This document shows, piece after piece, positions 1-10,439 of a stretch of DNA of 64,000 nt; position 1 is the first letter of the stretch; every line of letters starts with the position of its first letter. A program made the position numbers and the translations under genes. Source of the DNA: Diplodia intermedia (taxonomy: Eukaryota > Ascomycota > Dothideomycetes > Botryosphaeriales > Botryosphaeriaceae); NCBI GenBank assembly GCA_021495925.1, contig JAKEKT010000001.1, forward strand, positions 124,001-188,000. Direction: 5' to 3'. Below the pieces are notes generated by a model. It saw only the letters and a program-made list of their open reading frames with translations, was not told where the DNA came from and made no database searches.

Positions 1-1138
1 AGAAGGGTGTTGGCTTCGGACCAGCGTTGAAAATATCTCTAAACATTGCCAAGTCAACATTTAGGAGGCCCCACGATTGGAGGAATTTGTCCTTCTGCTC
101 GGCCGAAAACAATTGCTCATATCTCTGCGTGTTTGTTAGATTCCAATTCTGTCTACTCGTTGGCAACAGGGTACTCACCGGCTCGAGAAAACTGACGTAG
201 GAAAGTGTCGGGTGGTTCTTCTTGATCTCTCGGCAAAGGTGACCCCAAGTCTCCACACGCTGCTCTCCACGGGCCTGGTTGAACAAACCGAATGGTGACA
301 ACCGGATTGCCAGATTCTCCTCGCCGATTGCAGATGCGACCTCCGCCATCAGCTCCAAGACAAACTTGCATCTCTTCTCGGGAGAACCACCGTATGCATC
401 CGTCCTCTTGTTTATATTGGACGACAAGAATTGCTCGGGGAGGTAGCCGTTGCCGCCGTGGATCTCAACACCGTCGAAACCAACCTCCATAGCGGTCTTG
501 GCTGCCTTCACATAGTCCCCTATCGTCCGCTTGATGTGCTCAACACTCAACTCTATCGGCGGGTATTCCCTGAACTTGACTGGCTTGTCCGCACCGACGG
601 GAGGGTAGGGGTAGCATTCGTACGGGTCGTCCCAGAGCACGGCAGACGGGGAAACAGCAGGAGTCCCCGTGAAGGGCGTGATGGTGGTGCGGCCGGCATG
701 CCAGATTTGCGCGTAGATGTAGCCTCCGGCAGCGTGCACTGCATCGGTTACCTTCTTCCACCCAGCGGCTTGCTCGGGAATGAATATGCCGGGAACTCCG
801 GGCATGCCGTTGCTCTGCAGAGGGCGTCAGTACGCTGGTGCAGTCCCACCTCGGAACTTTGTCCTGATTCGTACCTCCAGGCTCGGCGGAAGCCCTTCGC
901 TGATAAGAAGCCCCCCATCAGTGGCGCGCTGGCGATAGTGCTCCGCGACCACATCGTCTGGGAACCATAGGCGATTGGGCTTCTCGGGGGTGCTTTCGGT
1001 GCTCAGTGGAACACCTCTGTTGCGAGTCAAGGGCGCAAGGACGACGCGGTGCTTGAGCGTAATCTTGCCGTTGGCGATGTCGAGCGGCGTGAAGAGCTTC
1101 GAGGCGGGGCCCTTTGGGGCATCTATTATCGAACCCAT
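1..1138 (-). CDS. Old Yellow Enzyme family NAD(P)H:flavin oxidoreductase, 3' end beyond window
   Basis: FMN-dependent ene-reductase of the OYE (12-oxophytodienoate reductase/ xenobiotic reductase) family, cytosolic. I read exons 1138-875, 814-179 and 124 to the edge, with introns of 60 bp (874-815) and 54 bp (178-125). The second intron is a multiple of three and starts GTGAGT, has CTAAC and ends GCAG; removing it restores the family motif EPRYEQLFS. Seen in order: FTPLDIANGKITLKHRVVLAPLTR near the N terminus is cited only in part here as ITLKHRVVLAPLTR; ISEGLPPS; QIWHAGR (FMN/substrate His); GVEIHGGNGYL; TDAYGGS (active-site Tyr). The protein is still open at base 1, in the region before the usual FSAGG phosphate-binding motif, so about 80-100 residues are missing. 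It faces away from the AlaX gene. An HxnT-like role in nicotinate use is possible but not shown. Confidence 0.9.
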
Positions 1139-1852
1139 GGTCTGAGCTGAGCAGGCAACAAGTAGAGGCGGGAGAGCGCACGCTATGAGCTCGCGGACAG
1201 CGCCAGCCTTAGTATTTCACCTGGGCTCCCCGCTAAACGGGGACTTGATTCCTTCCGTGGGAGCGGCAAGAGCAAGGTGCCGGATTTGGCGGCGTAAGGC
1301 GTTAGTGGATTGAAGATCAGGGCATGGTGGACAAGCTGGTGGTGGCTGCCTTATCGGCCGGCCTTATCGGCCCCAACAGTGGAGATTCGGCGCGCCCGCA
1401 CGCCGAATCTAGGCGCTGCTCAGGGCCGAACAGAACGGAGAGAACGGCAGGGCAACTAATTTTGGTCATCGCGCACGAAACACCGCATGTGTGGCCCCCA
1501 CGGCAGGGGTCCGCCCACGGTCTGCTTGGGATTTTCCGTATTGCCATTGGCCAGGGGCCAGCTTACGGGAACCGAGGGTCCAGGGTCGATTGACTGGCGC
1601 GTCTGCGGGGAATTTTTTCGGATGGGCAAGCGGAGGATGCTGCCAGGGACGCGCGGATCAAGCCGACGGCTTCCATACGAACACGCCTCAGGCCAATTGT
1701 TTTGCGCGTAGTGGGGGCCAACCACACGCGTTTGCTCGATACCGTGCGCCCTACGCTTGTCAATCTGTTGTTCTGCGGAACCTATTTTGACCTGCCCAAC
1801 GCAACACATTGATTTGGCTGTTTCGAAGTCTAACTCTCTCTCACCTGCAAAC
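1139..1852. other. Divergent intergenic region, OYE / AlaX
   Basis: 714 bp between two divergent start codons. It must hold both promoters. Several overlapping open frames occur on both strands but none has homology, splice support or a plausible start. I see no clear TATA box. Confidence 0.6.
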
Positions 1853-2775
1853 ATGGTTAGTTTCTGCCGGGGAGATTGACGTCATCAATCGCGACTGACA
1901 CCTCAGGCATCAAGGCACCCGGCGCAACGTCTACCAAGCTCGTCTACCTACACGAAGACAACTTGCGGGAATATGTGGCAAAGGTGACATGCGTCGAGCC
2001 TGTCAGCAGTCTGCCTGAAGCCGACAAGGCGTTGCTGAAGAATGCAACCGAAGACGACCACGTGGTCACAACCGACGAGACCATCTTCTACGTCCAGGGC
2101 GGAGGCCAGCCCACCGACACCGGTTCCATGACTGCGGAAAGCTCGGCCGACGATTCCTTTGCCGTTGTGGCGGTAAGAAAGGCCTCGGATGGCCGCGTGC
2201 TTCATTTTGGGCGCTTCTCTGGCAAGCCCTTCACGCCCGGCCAGGCTGTGAAGCAATCCGTCGATGCTGAGAAACGCGACCTCCACTCTCGCATTCACGA
2301 TGCTGGGCACATCGTTGGACTGGTACGAAACGGCTCTCCGGATGCTTGACTCCGCGTGTTACTCACCGTCCGATTATAGGCTGTGCGGCAGGTGGAGGCA
2401 GAGACGCCCGAATTGAAGTTGGAGGAATCCAAGGCGCAGCATTATCCTGGAGCTGCTCACGTTGAGTTCATCGGATCCATTGACGGCAAATACAAGGATG
2501 CCATTCAGAAAAAGGTCGACGAAATGCTGGAGAAAGACTTGCCGGTGAAGACGTTCTGGTGGTCGGAGAAAGAATGCAGAGAGAAGTGCGTCTATGTCGC
2601 CCCAGAGATGACTGCGCCGGATGGAGAATTGCTGCGGGCCGTTGACATCGTTGGCGCTGGAGCATACCCTTGCGGCGGCACCCATGTTGCATCGACCAAG
2701 CTATGCGGAAGCATTACTGTGCGCAAGATCAGTAGGAAGAACGGCGCAAGCAGAGTATCATACGAGACGAAATAG
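1853..2775 (+). CDS. AlaX-type alanyl-tRNA editing protein
   Basis: Free-standing trans-editing protein that hydrolyses mischarged Ser- or Gly-tRNA(Ala); cytosolic in family members. Exons 1853-1855, 1915-2322 and 2380-2775 give 268 residues. Exon 1 is just the ATG: it is followed by GTTAGT, a GACTGAC branch-like site and an AAG acceptor at 1914, after which the frame reads MAPGATSTKLVYLHE. No in-frame ATG lies nearer the conserved region, which supports this start. Intron 2 (57 bp, GTACGA..TATAG) falls inside the conserved HIVGL-AVR stretch. Zinc ligands of the editing domain are present: His129 and His133 in HDAGH, Cys235 and His239 in CGGTH. There is no aminoacylation domain, so it is not an AlaRS fragment. 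Upstream neighbour is the divergent OYE; no functional link is evident. Confidence 0.88.
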
Positions 2776-3178
2776 AGACAGCCAGAGCCCCCAATAGTAG
2801 ACAGACAACGATAGGTTTCCTATTTGAGACGATAAGGTGAGATATGCTGTAATGATCCTCCGCCTTGTGCTTTTTCTACTGCGGGGCTGTAGCATCCTTT
2901 CACCATATGCAAACGCCCACTTTCTCTGCTGGTACGTGTATATTTCTGTTGTTTTCACATCCACTATTGATTGCTGACAGGCAGTATTGAGAGACTGTTA
3001 CACGATTGAGGGGCGATAAGGAGCACGTCAGCACTAATCATAGCACGCGATCCGTCCTTACAGATAAACGACTTATAAGTCCTCAAAAGCCACCAACCAA
3101 TACAATACCTCCAGGCCTACTTGTGTGGCCGGATTCGCCAGGCCAAAACACCATCCACACAGGACCAACGCAGCCAAC
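2776..3178. other. Intergenic, AlaX to arylsulfatase
   Basis: 403 bp with tandem flanking genes. It should contain the AlaX 3' end and the sulfatase promoter. A CAAAACACCATCC-type pyrimidine-poor leader precedes the sulfatase ATG. No other structure seen. Confidence 0.6.
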
Positions 3179-4909
3179 ATGTCGTCTCACAAGAGACCCA
3201 ACTTCTTGATAGTCGTTGCCGACGATCTCGGCTTCAGTGACACGGGGCCCTATGGCAGCGAGATCCCAACCCCGACCCTCGATCGCCTTGCCAAGGAAGG
3301 CATCACCATGACTGGCTTTCATACAGCCTCGGCGTGCTCGCCCACTCGCTCCATGCTCATGTCCGGCACCGACAACCACATAGCCGGACTTGGTCAAATG
3401 GCTGAGTTCATGCGCACCAGGCCCGAGTACGAGGGTCAGCCTGGCTACGAGGGATACCTCAACTTTCGGGTCGCCGCCCTCCCCGAGATCCTCCAGGACA
3501 ACGGTTACCACACCATGCTTTCTGGAAAATGGTATCTCCCACGAAGCGAACGCACTCGGAGCAAAAGATAATGACCCCCAAAAAACAGGCACCTCGGACT
3601 GACGAAGGAGCTATCACCCCACGCCCGTGGCTTCGACAAAAGCTTCGTCTACCTAGCTGGAGCCGGCAACCACTACAACAACGAGCCCCAGCTGGGCGAC
3701 CATCCATTCCGCCCCCCAGCCGCATGCGGCGACGGGTTGTGGATGAGAGACGACAAGTTCCTGGACAGAAAGAAAGACATCCCGCCCGACTTCTACTCCA
3801 CGCGCTCGTTCTCCGACCAGATGATCGACTTCCTCCAGGAGCGCACCGCCGCCGAGAAGGAGAAGCCATTCTTCGCCTACCTCGCATACACCGCACCCCA
3901 CTGGCCGCTGCAAGCGCCGCAAGAGACGATCAAAAAGCACCACGGCAACTACGACGCGGGGCCCGAAGCGCTGCGCGCCGCGCGCCTCGCGCAGCTCAAA
4001 GCCCGCGGCCTCGTCCCTGCCGACGTCACGCCCGCGCCCATGGTGGGCGCGATGCCATCCGAGTGGCACGAGATGAGCGCGGGCGAGCGAGCCGACTCGG
4101 CGCGGCGGATGGAGACGTACGCGGCCATGGTGGACCTGGTGGACGCGCACCTGGGGCGGGTCGTCGACGCGCTCGCGGCCGCGGATGAGCTCGACGACAC
4201 GTTCGTGCTGTTCATGTCGGACAACGGCGCCGAGGGCAAGCTGCTCGAGGCGCTGCCCGTCATGGCGGGCGTGCCGCTCGTCGACGTCGTGCGCGCCTTC
4301 TACGACAACTCGCTCGCCAACGTCGGCAACGCCGACTCGTTCGTGTGGTACGGCCCGCGCTGGGCCGCCGCCGCCACCGCGCCCTCGCGCGGCTTCAAGG
4401 CCTGGACCACCGAGGGCGGCATCCGCTGCCCCTGCATCGTGCGCTACCCGCCGCTGACGGCGACGGCGGCGACGACGGGTCACGGGTCAATCACCCACGA
4501 GTTCGCCACCGTCATGGACATCCTGCCCACCGTCCTCGACCTCGCCGGCATCCCGCACCCCGGCACCCGCTTTCGCGGCCGCGAGGTCGTCGCGCCGCGC
4601 GGCCGGTCGTGGGTGCCGTACCTGCGGGGCGAGGCGGCGGCGGTGCACCCCGACGGCCAGGACGTCACCGGGTGGGAGCTGTTCGGGCAGCGGGCGATCC
4701 GGAAGGGGCGGTGGAAGGCCGTCTTCATCCCGGCGCCGCAGGGCAGCGAGGAGTGGGAGCTGTACGACATCGACGCCGACCCGGGCGAGAACCGCGACCT
4801 GGCGGAGCGGGAGCCCGAGGTGCTGGTGCGGCTGCTGGAGGAGTGGGAGAGGTACTACACGGAGACGGGCATGTTCGATCCGAAGGCTTTGCCGCCGAAA
4901 TACATTTAG
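3179..4909 (+). CDS. Type I arylsulfatase
   Basis: Sulfate-ester hydrolase of the alkaline-phosphatase superfamily, 557 residues from exons 3179-3531 and 3589-4909. The 57-bp intron (GTATCT..AACAG) joins GKW to HLGLTKEL in frame. The active-site signature CSPTR is complete: Cys53 is the residue converted to formylglycine. The metal-binding Asp pair is at residues 15-16 (VADDLG), a second Asp/Asn pair is in FMSDNGAEG, and the C-terminal half has the usual RGRSWVPYLRGE and WELYDIDADPGE features. There is no signal peptide: the protein starts MSSHKRPN, so an intracellular enzyme acting on imported sulfate esters is likely. It is convergent with the MFS transporter. Choline sulfatase is less likely because its diagnostic C-terminal extension is not recognisable. 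The coding region becomes very GC-rich after 3960. Confidence 0.92.
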
Positions 4910-5229
4910 ATTGTGGGTGGGGTTTATTACTTTTCTATTTTGTTTTGCGGGTGGAGGCGCTGCTCCATCCGGCGGTTCCTTTTCTGTGCTTTTCTCTTTC
5001 CTTACGCTGCACGAGTGCTCCTTCTCCTCTCTTGAGCAGGCTCGATCCGCTCCTTTGACTCTTCATGCTCCTCATTGAACCTTGTTCTTGAAACCCTATG
5101 GAACATCCTGGTGATCCAAAAGTCAGCCGTGCTAAGCGGTAGCTGCAGGAACCGTGCGTATCTATTCTTCCATCACTGCTCGAACATGCTCCAAGCCGCA
5201 GTCAATAGGAACGTTGCAAGCCAGGAGTC
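4910..5229. other. Convergent 3' region, sulfatase / MFS
   Basis: 320 bp between two stop codons on opposite strands. T-rich just after the sulfatase stop, as expected of a fungal 3' UTR. Nothing else seen. Confidence 0.6.
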
Positions 5230-7324
5230 TTACCCGCTATTATTCCCTTCCCTTCCCGGCCTTACCGAGCCGTTTTCTTTTGTCTCCCCTTCTGCTACTG
5301 CGGCAGGCGCTACTGCCGGTCCCTCCCCCGCCCCCGCCTCAATCACCCCGGCATCACTCTGCTTCCTCTTCTCCAAGGCCCCAGCGCCATTACCACCCCT
5401 ATCCACCATCTCCACCCCCTCTCCCCCGCCGGCGGCTGCTCCCCCTCCCTCATTCTTATACCGATCATGCGCCGTCGCCAGCGGCACATCGGTTAAAAAC
5501 GCACTACTAACCAAACACGCGCCCATCAGCGGCGCGCCCAAGATAAACACGACATGCAAGCCGCGCATGTACACGGCGACGACCTCGGCGCGCTGCTCGA
5601 CGGGCAGGGTGTCGAGCAAGACGGACAGCTGGGAGGCGGCGGCGCGGGGGAGGCCGGCGGGGAGGTGCTGCAGCAGGACGTTGTTGATGATGGCGGCAGC
5701 AATACCAAGCCCCACGGCGCCGCCGACGGTGCGCAAGAAATTGCGCAGCCCCGTGACGACGGCGCGGTCCTCCTTGCGCGTGTTGCTCAGCAGCGCGATC
5801 ATGACGGGCTGCATGCTCAGCCCCAGCCCGACGCCCTCGACCACCAGGCACCCCGCGATGGTGGCGATGGACGTGGCCGGGCCGAACGCGATGCGCCCGC
5901 CCGCGCCCGCCGTCCACAGCACGTAGCCCGTGCGGATCACGGGCAGGCACCGCCCCAGGCGCGAGATGGCGAAGCCGCCGGCGGCCGAGGCGAGGGAGAA
6001 GCCGAGGATGAGCGGCAGGATGAGCACGCCCGAGGTGAGCGGCGACTTGTCGAGGATGACTTGGTAGTAGAGCGGCAGGTAGTACAGGTCGGTGTAGTAG
6101 ACGACGCCCGAGATGAAGTTGTGCGCGAAGAGGATCTTGGCCGAGTTGCGCTCGAACAGGCGGAAGGGCATGGTCGGGTGCCGGGCGAAGCGGGCCTGGA
6201 CGACGATGAAGGCGATGATGAGGATGGCGCCGATGACGAGGAAGCTGATGACTAGGGGGGAGGACCAGTCGTACGTGGTGCCGCCGCCGGAGATGGGGAT
6301 CTGGAGGTGCCGGTCTGTCAGCTGGACGGCCCTTTTTGTTTGTGACGGAGAGGGAGCTGCGTACCAGGAGGAATATGACGCCAGCTAAACTCAGGAACAT
6401 GCCTGGGTAGTCTATCATTTTGACCTTGTCCGTCATCCTTCCCTGAGACGTCGGACTCTGAGGTATCACCAGGAACACCGCAATACCCGCAAGCACTGTC
6501 ACAGGGACGACGAACCTGGGTTGGGTCAGCATATGTCCTTGCCAAAGCATGAAGTCTCCGAACAGACCAAAAAGTCCATCTCCAGCCCGCCCTCGACTGG
6601 GAGAAGGCACCTCCAATCAACGGGCCGACGCCATTCCCAAGCGCAATGTTCACTTCCATAAGCCCTTGGTATTTGCCGCGTTGCTGGAGTGTGGTAAGGT
6701 CCGAGAAGATGATCATTACAAGTGAATTAATCCCGCCCGCGCCTACGCCTGCTATGCCACGGAACGTGTACAGAGCAACAGCGGACTTGGCGAAGCCGCA
6801 CATGAGGTCGCCGACGGCGAGAAGGACCATGCAGATACTGTTTCGAGAGTTAGCAGGGGTGAGCGCAAGGTGGTGAGTGCTTGACAAGGATACCGCTGCG
6901 AGGAATCAAGCTTTTTTGAGCACGTACATGAGGCATGTTCTCCGACCAAAGATGTCGCTCAACCTTCCGTTTATGAGCTGGAACGAAGTGTTTGCGATGA
7001 GAAAGGATGTGCCTAGGGAGCGTCAGTAATTCTGTGACACGCTGCGCAGCGTATTCTCAACTCACCGATCCAGGATATGGTTTCAAAGGCGTTAAGGTCC
7101 GTCGCAATGGCAGGGAGCGCGGTTGACACACTCGTCTGGTCCAGGAACGACACAAACAAGGTGAAGGCAAGAGCGCTCAGGATGACAACCAAGCGACCGA
7201 ATTTAAACTGGCCTTCAAAATTCTGGTTGTCGACGAGTTCAGACTTGGCAGGTGCAGGGCCGAGTCGTCCAGCAGGGTCTGCAGCTGCGGCAGAAGGGCC
7301 CGCTTGCTGATTCTCCTCGTCCAT
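5230..7324 (-). CDS. MFS transporter, DHA2 (14-TM drug/H+ antiporter) type
   Basis: Plasma- or vacuolar-membrane proton-coupled exporter/importer. Five exons: 7324-7066, 7012-6928, 6837-6568, 6515-6365 and 6300-5230, total 611 residues; all junctions keep frame and rebuild conserved text (SWIG-TSFLIANTSFQL, GRRTCLI-ICMVLLAVGDL, WRWTFW-FVVPVTVLA, VIFLL-IPISGGG). After a hydrophilic N-terminus of about 45 residues, TM1 carries the DHA2 motif LDQTSVSTALP, followed by GRLSDIFGRR between TM2 and TM3 and GAGGINSLVMIIFSDLT. The last ~75 residues are a low-complexity, Gly/Ala-rich cytosolic tail. Substrate cannot be read from sequence. It lies between the sulfatase (convergent) and the amidase (tandem), so export of a toxic catabolite or uptake of a substrate are both possible. 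Confidence 0.9.
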
Positions 7325-8201
7325 CGTAGCTGCGGTTCAGCTAAGGAGAACAATGACGCCTTGACATGTCTGTCAGTGGTTTTTGTAAAGGGTGTCGGTC
7401 GGCTGAAAGCCTTCGTGTTCCCGCGGAGGTGAAGTGCGGGCACGTTTCCCCACCGCTCTCGGATCGCGGTCAGGCATTCTCGTTCGTGCATACTGCAGAG
7501 GTCCGCAGACGCCATGTCCAGGGTGAAGTGGATAAAAAAAGCGAGGCGTCAAGGCGAGCTACCTTAATACGTCAGTGGCAGCCGGTATTTGCGATTACGC
7601 AACCGTTAGATGGCCAGGAGAAAGGGAAGGAATGCACACGGTGGTTGAGATAGGTCTAGGCCTGACGGGAAATTAGCTAAACTACTGTATCACGGCTGGC
7701 CCGATATGGCGTGGCGGGCGGCTTTGGTGCATATCGTGCCGTACCTGGCTTGTGGCGACTGATTATTCCCGCTCTCTCATTCCCGGTCGACGAGTCAGAT
7801 GTGGAGGACGCAATAAAGGGCGGTACCCCACCCTCCAAAGATCCCCCGGTCGGCTGTTGCTTACGCTTGCGGCTCATACTTCCGTTAGTGGTCCTATGAG
7901 GGGAAGGTGTCCGCGGGTGCGTCCAACTAGATCGCGCCGTGTGCAGAGGACCGAACAGGTCTTTCGATAGCTGATTGACATGTGGGTTCATGCGCACAAC
8001 TCCGCCGCTGGTCGGATATGTCGGACAGAGATACGGTGAATTCGATGTTCATCCAAGAGATAACATGCTTTCCAAAAGAGACAATGGCAGCGCATATCGT
8101 AACATCATGAGGGCTGGTGTCTGGCAGGTGCAGGTCAGGAGGGAAGCGTGTACTGGACTTGCATGCTTGTGGGATATTCTAAAGCAAACGGGAGTCTATG
8201 C
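7325..8201. other. Intergenic, MFS promoter / amidase 3' region
   Basis: 877 bp. Both flanking genes are on the minus strand, so this is the MFS promoter plus the amidase 3' UTR. Small open frames on both strands look random. No repeat noticed. Confidence 0.55.
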
Positions 8202-9815
8202 TCATGCCTTCACGTCTTCACACTTGATCTCTTTCCAGTCATAGGCCTTTTGCCATGCATGGCCAGCCCTGAGGACCTTGCCATCTTCCCACATACCGCC
8301 CACGATCTGCATGGCAGCAGGCAGCATGACGTCGGGGTCCTCCTTTGCTGGCAACCAGCCTATCGGAATGCTCATGGCAGGTTGTCCAGTAGCATCGAAC
8401 ATTGTGGTGTTGCTCGTCAACCCGATAGTAGGCGATATGGTTTCAATCGGAGTCGTCCATTGGCCATGCTTCGTAGCAACGAAGCTGGTAGTTGGCAGAA
8501 TGAGGACGTCATACTTCTTCAGCGCATTCTCATACTCATCGCGCAGCCTACGGCTCAAGTTCTGTGCCTTGGCATACAGCGTAGGAAACTTGTCCATGAG
8601 ATAGATTCCGTTCAAGAAGACGTTCTTGGTGGTTGGGAAGAGCTTGTCGAACTTCTCCTGGGTCCAAGGCAACCGCGCCTCCTCGAGTTTCGTCAGGCCC
8701 AGGCCGCGACGACCGGTAGCCTTGCCCATCATTGAGAGGCAGCCGGAAACCCGCTGCTCGATGGTCCAAATGGCAGTTCCCAGGAGGTGGTCTGGTATGG
8801 AGACGTCTTCAACCGTGGCACCCAGCGCGGAGAATTTGTGGGCCGCATCCAACACTGCCTTTCGCATCCGAGGTTCCACGATAGCCTGCTCGAAGGCTTC
8901 TTTGACGATGCCCACGCGGAATCCAGACAGGTTTTTCGCATCATCGCGGTCCCGTGCGGCAAGGTCCGAAGCGAAGGCGGTGCTGCCGTGTCTCGGCGCG
9001 CCCAGGCCGCGGTCGTCGATGCCATCATATCCCGAAATGGCATCCAAGCACAGGGCGACATCCATGACAGTACGTGCCAGCGGACCAGCATGGTCGTTGT
9101 TGGCGTCGTTGGAGGCAATGCCGGTGTAAGGCACCAGTCCGTGGGTAGGCTTCAGGCCAACACATCCACAGAGCGCCGCAGGGACTCGGATGCTGCCACC
9201 TTGGTCGGCGCCAATGGCGATATCGACAAGGCCGGCAGCCACGAGCGCAGCGGCTCCAGAGGTACTCCCGCCGGCGGAGTAGCCCTTCGCAAAGGGGTTC
9301 TCAACCGTCCCGTGGGAGCTGCTGAAACTCGAAGTGCTCTGACACCAATTCTCGCAATTGGCGGTGCCGACGATCTCGGCGCCCGCCTCGAGCGCCCACG
9401 TCACGACGGTGGCATCCGAGTCGGGGGTCCACGGCTCTATCGAATCGGTGCCGAGCAGCTGGGGCACGCCTGCAACGGTGATGCAGTCTTTCAAGCAGAG
9501 AGTCTTGCCGGCCAAGGGGCCTTGGATGGACGCGTCTTTGATGGTGAAGGTGTGCGCCCAGGCGGCGCCGAGGACCTGCTCGTCTGCAGAAGGACGGTGC
9601 ACGTTCTGGCGGGGGAATCTCTGCAGGTCGACGTCCGGGAGGTAGTCGGGCAGGGCGTCGACGATTTTGGCGGCGTCGTGGAGGCCGGCCAGCAGCTTGA
9701 AGTAGTCGGCCTCCTCCTCGGGCGTCACCGTCACGCCGAGCTTGCCGAACGAGGCCCGGACATCCTCGACGGTGACGGGGTTGGCGTCGGAGATGGAAGT
9801 GAAGAGAACGCTCAT
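8202..9815 (-). CDS. Amidase (amidase-signature family hydrolase)
   Basis: Single-exon gene, 537 residues, normal length for the family. It hydrolyses C-N amide bonds by the Ser-cisSer-Lys triad. I see Lys109 in CLKDC, cis-Ser184 in the GGSTSGAAA loop and nucleophile Ser208 in GADQGGSIRVPA; the 24-residue Ser-Ser spacing equals that of fatty acid amide hydrolase. The conserved GLKPTHGLVPYTG segment follows. No targeting peptide: the start MSVLFTSISDANP matches a cytosolic enzyme. The start codon lies 624 bp from the divergent PuuE-like gene, which suggests shared control. Substrate could be a half-amide, formamide, indole-acetamide or nitrile-derived amide; the neighbour favours a half-amide produced by imide opening, but that is inference. 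Confidence 0.93.
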   Translation of the reverse strand: MSVLFTSISDANPVTVEDVRASFGKLGVTVTPEEEADYFKLLAGLHDAAKIVDALPDYLPDVDLQRFPRQNVHRPSADEQVLGAAWAHTFTIKDASIQGPLAGKTLCLKDCITVAGVPQLLGTDSIEPWTPDSDATVVTWALEAGAEIVGTANCENWCQSTSSFSSSHGTVENPFAKGYSAGGSTSGAAALVAAGLVDIAIGADQGGSIRVPAALCGCVGLKPTHGLVPYTGIASNDANNDHAGPLARTVMDVALCLDAISGYDGIDDRGLGAPRHGSTAFASDLAARDRDDAKNLSGFRVGIVKEAFEQAIVEPRMRKAVLDAAHKFSALGATVEDVSIPDHLLGTAIWTIEQRVSGCLSMMGKATGRRGLGLTKLEEARLPWTQEKFDKLFPTTKNVFLNGIYLMDKFPTLYAKAQNLSRRLRDEYENALKKYDVLILPTTSFVATKHGQWTTPIETISPTIGLTSNTTMFDATGQPAMSIPIGWLPAKEDPDVMLPAAMQIVGGMWEDGKVLRAGHAWQKAYDWKEIKCEDVKA

Positions 9816-10439
9816 GGTGGGAAGGTGCGCAGCGAGTCACGTGACGGGGACACAGCACTCGCTTCGGCGCGAAGGCAGACTTGAGGGTCAAGAAGACGGC
9901 CAGTGTCGGCGCCGCCGACGGCGTTCTTGAGGGCGCACGGCACCGGGGGCGGGCCTGCATCTGGACCGCTTATCTACGCGCAGACGAGCGGGTGAGCGGG
10001 AGCCCAGCACCCAGCGCCGATCGCGGGGCCGGTCAATTGGCCGCGCCAGAGCTATCACTGCACCTCCGCCCACTGCCTCACCCCCATCCATGCCCGCCAC
10101 TCAGCGCTCTATCGTGCATCGGAGGCCGTGGCCAAGCCTGCACTGCCGCTGGCGAAGCTGCCGGATCTGGCGCGTCGTTGGCGTCATCCTCCGGCCGCGG
10201 CAGCAGATATGAGTCTTCGAAGCAATGGCCGCCGGCATGCATCTTCTGGGCAAAGTCAGACCAGCTAGAAATATTGAGTCCCGCCGGAGCCCGCCCTCCC
10301 GTGTCCTTCTCCCGTCATCCATTCAAGTCTCTCGACACCTCGACGCCCCATCCAGATCCCGTGCCCCGAGGGAACCCTGCCGCTTTCTCCTGCCTCATTT
10401 GTCCATTCTTCATCCCTCGCTGCCGCTGAAGCCCGAGAA
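9816..10439. promoter_or_regulatory. Shared divergent promoter, amidase / PuuE-like hydrolase
   Basis: 624-bp GC-rich region between two start codons. Three matches to the fungal GATA-factor core HGATAR are visible: 9970-9975 (reverse), 10052-10057 (reverse) and 10109-10114 (reverse). About two would be expected by chance at even base composition, so this is suggestive only. No TATA box is clear. Confidence 0.4.

Noticed and set aside
1324..1854. Open frames between the OYE and AlaX genes on both strands
   Set aside because: Overlapping, without homology; the interval is best read as a divergent promoter.
8787..9884. 365-codon plus-strand frame antisense to the amidase
   Set aside because: The amidase carries a full catalytic triad on the other strand; this frame has no domain.
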